Made by a program: the position numbers and the translations under genes. From Aduncisulcus paluster (Eukaryota; Fornicata), in the NCBI GenBank assembly GCA_024181965.1, contig BQXS01010040.1, positions 1-28,184 on the forward strand: a stretch of 28,184 bases of DNA, given 5' to 3'. The notes below the pieces were generated by a model that did not search any database, was not told the origin of the DNA, and saw only the letters and a program-made list of their open reading frames with translations. The stretch's first letter is position 1, and every line of letters starts with the position of its first letter. Shown piece after piece: positions 26,167-28,184 of this stretch.

Positions 26167-27441
26167 ATGCTTCCAGCCTATCATAGAGCCCCTCTCGGCC
26201 CCCCTCATGGAATACCATCGAGACCAATAACAGTATCATCTTTACGAGGCCATGACATTGTAAAAAATCATAATATTTCGACAGATATGACTATATCAGG
26301 CCGCCATCCCTCTCCTGTTTGGGATAGAGTTCCTCAGCGCCGTGCGGTTTCTTCTCTGGGACAAAGGAGACGGACCAATCGAGCCCCACGAATAAGTGTC
26401 TATGATCGAACCCTTCAACCTCAGACTCGTTCAATCAATTCAGCACTCCCTATTCACATTCACACTCGCCAAGCGGTTGAACGACTTCCCCGCCGAACAA
26501 GTTCCACTCATTCGATGAAAACCCCACCTTCTGAGGCTATCCATTTTGATAAAGCAAGTAAGCGTCCGTCGTCGCGAGTTAGCGGTCGTATTTGTGGTGC
26601 ATGTTCTCTTGATAGTTTATTTGGGCCCAAAACCGCTGCCAACATCCGGAGGCGAGACCTTGATTTATATACAAGTGGATCTATTTCCGTTGAAGTATTT
26701 CTCCTTGAAGAGATGAAGAAGATGCAAAAATCTACTTCCCATCTCAGCGAAATAGAGAAAATTGTTGCTGAGCATATGGTCTATTCTGATGCATTTGAGA
26801 AACTAATAATCCACGATAAAGCATATTCAGCTGTTCTTGAAAGAATCAAAAACTCTTATGATATGATATTAGGTTTACTAGGAGCACAACGTCGTCTACC
26901 AGTGTCCGTTGTTGCTCAAACCGTTTCTAAATCAGGAGACGATCGATCCCTAAGCATTGGCATTACCCCAGATCCTCACCTTCTTGATACAGCCTCCCAG
27001 CAAATTATGATGCGTGCTTCTGCGCAGAACAAGAAGAAACCGTCCTCCACATTTGATTCTATCACTCCGATGGGCCTTGTGAGTACTGATTCAGCGACCG
27101 GAACTGAATTTGATGATGCTTCTCAAAAGGATATCGATGATGTTTCTTCTGCTCTGTTTGGACAATCCACAGGTCCAGGGGATTCTTCAACAGAAGTCCA
27201 AGCTCCAAACACGGACGAAGATCTTGCTAAGCTACTCTTTGAAAGGACCAGTTTGATGAGACAATTGAAGAAGGAAAAACAGGCTCGAATGAAGGCAGAA
27301 GCCAACGAAGAGCGGCTTAAGGGTATTGTTCGGCGGTTGAAATTGCAAGTAAGTGAAAAGAAGGAACGTCAACGCGCATTTCTTCGAGAAAAAGGAGCAG
27401 ATCCTGAACGACTCCTTGATATTCAAGAAGAATTGTTTTGA
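26167..27441 (+). CDS. Coiled-coil protein with TSNAXIP1-like N-terminal domain
   Basis: The 424-residue protein starts at the first ATG after a long AT-rich leader. Residues 1 to about 165 are basic, Arg/Pro/Ser-rich and probably disordered. Residues about 176-242 contain a helical block (DAFEKLIIHDKAYSAVLERI, then KNSYDMIL) matching the pattern F-E-x-L-I-x-x-x-x-x-Y-x-x-x-L-x-x-I-K-x-x-Y of the TSNAXIP1 N-terminal family. Members of that family are mostly linked to cilia, flagella and sperm. After another low-complexity region, residues about 355-415 form a charged coiled coil. No enzymatic motif is seen. A structural flagellar or basal-body role is an inference from the domain. The domain match is from memory of the pattern, so it needs a profile search. 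The stop is TGA. Confidence 0.6.
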   Translation: MLPAYHRAPLGPPHGIPSRPITVSSLRGHDIVKNHNISTDMTISGRHPSPVWDRVPQRRAVSSLGQRRRTNRAPRISVYDRTLQPQTRSINSALPIHIHTRQAVERLPRRTSSTHSMKTPPSEAIHFDKASKRPSSRVSGRICGACSLDSLFGPKTAANIRRRDLDLYTSGSISVEVFLLEEMKKMQKSTSHLSEIEKIVAEHMVYSDAFEKLIIHDKAYSAVLERIKNSYDMILGLLGAQRRLPVSVVAQTVSKSGDDRSLSIGITPDPHLLDTASQQIMMRASAQNKKKPSSTFDSITPMGLVSTDSATGTEFDDASQKDIDDVSSALFGQSTGPGDSSTEVQAPNTDEDLAKLLFERTSLMRQLKKEKQARMKAEANEERLKGIVRRLKLQVSEKKERQRAFLREKGADPERLLDIQEELF

Positions 27442-27820
27442 TCTGTGATGTATGATCAACTTTTTATGTTTATATTCAATATAAATCCCAATACAATTTA
27501 TCCATTGTAACTTGTTTTATTTTACTCTTGTCTAAGCACTAACTAGAGTCCAAATTTGCCAGGTTAGTCGACTACAACCATAATCATTGCGATGAATGAC
27601 TTCGTTTTCACTAGAAGCTTATATGATCGGTATATAGTCAATAAAGTTACTTATTGGATATTAAAACGGACTGAAATTCAATATTATTCCTTATTTTGAT
27701 GTTATATCGAAATGTTTTCGTTGGTTATTTTGATTTTCTGCTGTTTGGGGAAATCCAACAATCTACAATCTACAGCATATTGATTTTCTTTCATAAATAT
27801 TTGGTTACATCGGTCTGTCT
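27442..27820. other. AT-rich intergenic region
   Basis: 379 bases with no credible gene or RNA. TTGATTTTCT occurs twice (about 27729 and 27780) upstream of the last gene; otherwise it is featureless. Confidence 0.6.
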
Positions 27821-28184
27821 ATGATAAATAGTATATCACAAGATCTCCCGCCCTCTAACTTTGAAATATCAACTAGGGCTCGGGTTTCTAGGATTAAATC
27901 TATTTTCTATGGTGTTCCCGTAATATTTAACTCTTTATATTATCTTTCTATCGCTTTTTTTATTTCCCTTATTTCTATTGTCTCTTTATGTAATTCAATG
28001 TATTCAATCTCTGTAGATAGTTATCCCGATGAATATCAAGTTTATATTCCCGATGACTTGCTTAGACTCAACTTATGTGAGATGTACACATATGATTTTG
28101 ATATAGGTCTGTGTGATATCTCGAAATACCAGATTGCAAGTCTTGACTCTCCAATGATGGGATCTATGTTATATGGCGACTATC
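27821..28184 (+). CDS. Unrecognised membrane-anchored protein, 3' partial
   Basis: An ATG at 27821, preceded by an in-frame TAA 30 bases upstream, opens a frame that stays open to the window edge (121 codons visible). It begins MINSISQDLPPSNFEIS, has a basic stretch (TRARVSRIKS), and then one strongly hydrophobic segment at about residues 31-60 (including YYLSIAFFISLISIVSL). After this the sequence turns polar and acidic with scattered Cys (SVDSYPDEYQVYIPDDLLRL, then CEMYTYDFDIGLCDIS). Positive charges before the helix suggest a type II topology or a multi-pass protein whose outer loop starts here. I do not recognise the family. It lies downstream of the TSNAXIP1-like gene on the same strand. 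Confidence 0.65.
   Translation, partial: MINSISQDLPPSNFEISTRARVSRIKSIFYGVPVIFNSLYYLSIAFFISLISIVSLCNSMYSISVDSYPDEYQVYIPDDLLRLNLCEMYTYDFDIGLCDISKYQIASLDSPMMGSMLYGDY

Overview
This window looks like nuclear DNA from an AT-rich, gene-dense, flagellated protist. Genes for Rab11, kinesin, CPSF1 (pre-mRNA 3' processing), ribosomal protein uL30 and a eukaryotic tRNA-Ser with a Pol III terminator show it is eukaryotic. Only one intron is needed (in Rab11). TAA, TAG and TGA all end genes, so the code is standard. Intergenic gaps are a few hundred bases. A protein with a TSNAXIP1-type N-terminal domain and a divergent kinesin fit a cell with a flagellum. A free-living metamonad (fornicate-like) is my best guess at the lineage, at low confidence and inferred from gene style only.

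Layout: a leucine-rich-repeat-like gene (2-2377, +) runs off the left edge, carries an exact in-frame 528-bp-period duplication and is followed by apparently decayed coding sequence. Next come tRNA-Ser(AGA) (3002-3083, +), an ITFG1/TIP-type membrane protein (3291-5861, -), and CPSF1 (6087-12994, +). CPSF1 is a single gene spread over three reading frames by two apparent one-base insertions. It is followed by an AAAP amino-acid transporter (13268-14596, +).

The right half holds a KefF/NQO-type flavodoxin-fold oxidoreductase (14806-15315, -), a 1596-residue calpain-like protein (15701-20491, -), a kinesin (20941-23688, -), Rab11 (23943-24677, -, one intron), uL30/RPL7 (25007-25759, +), the TSNAXIP1-domain coiled-coil protein (26167-27441, +) and the start of an unrecognised membrane protein (27821 to the right edge, +).

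The genes do not form one pathway. They are ordinary housekeeping genes (RNA processing, translation, membrane traffic) mixed with cytoskeletal and lineage-specific ones. Neighbours are arranged divergently (ITFG1/CPSF1, Rab11/uL30) or convergently (transporter/oxidoreductase). I found no mobile element, CRISPR array, rRNA or virus. The points most worth checking are the frame-split CPSF1, the exact tandem duplication at the left edge, the calpain with a kept catalytic triad but altered flanking residues, and a recurring CTA(A/T)4TAG palindrome.
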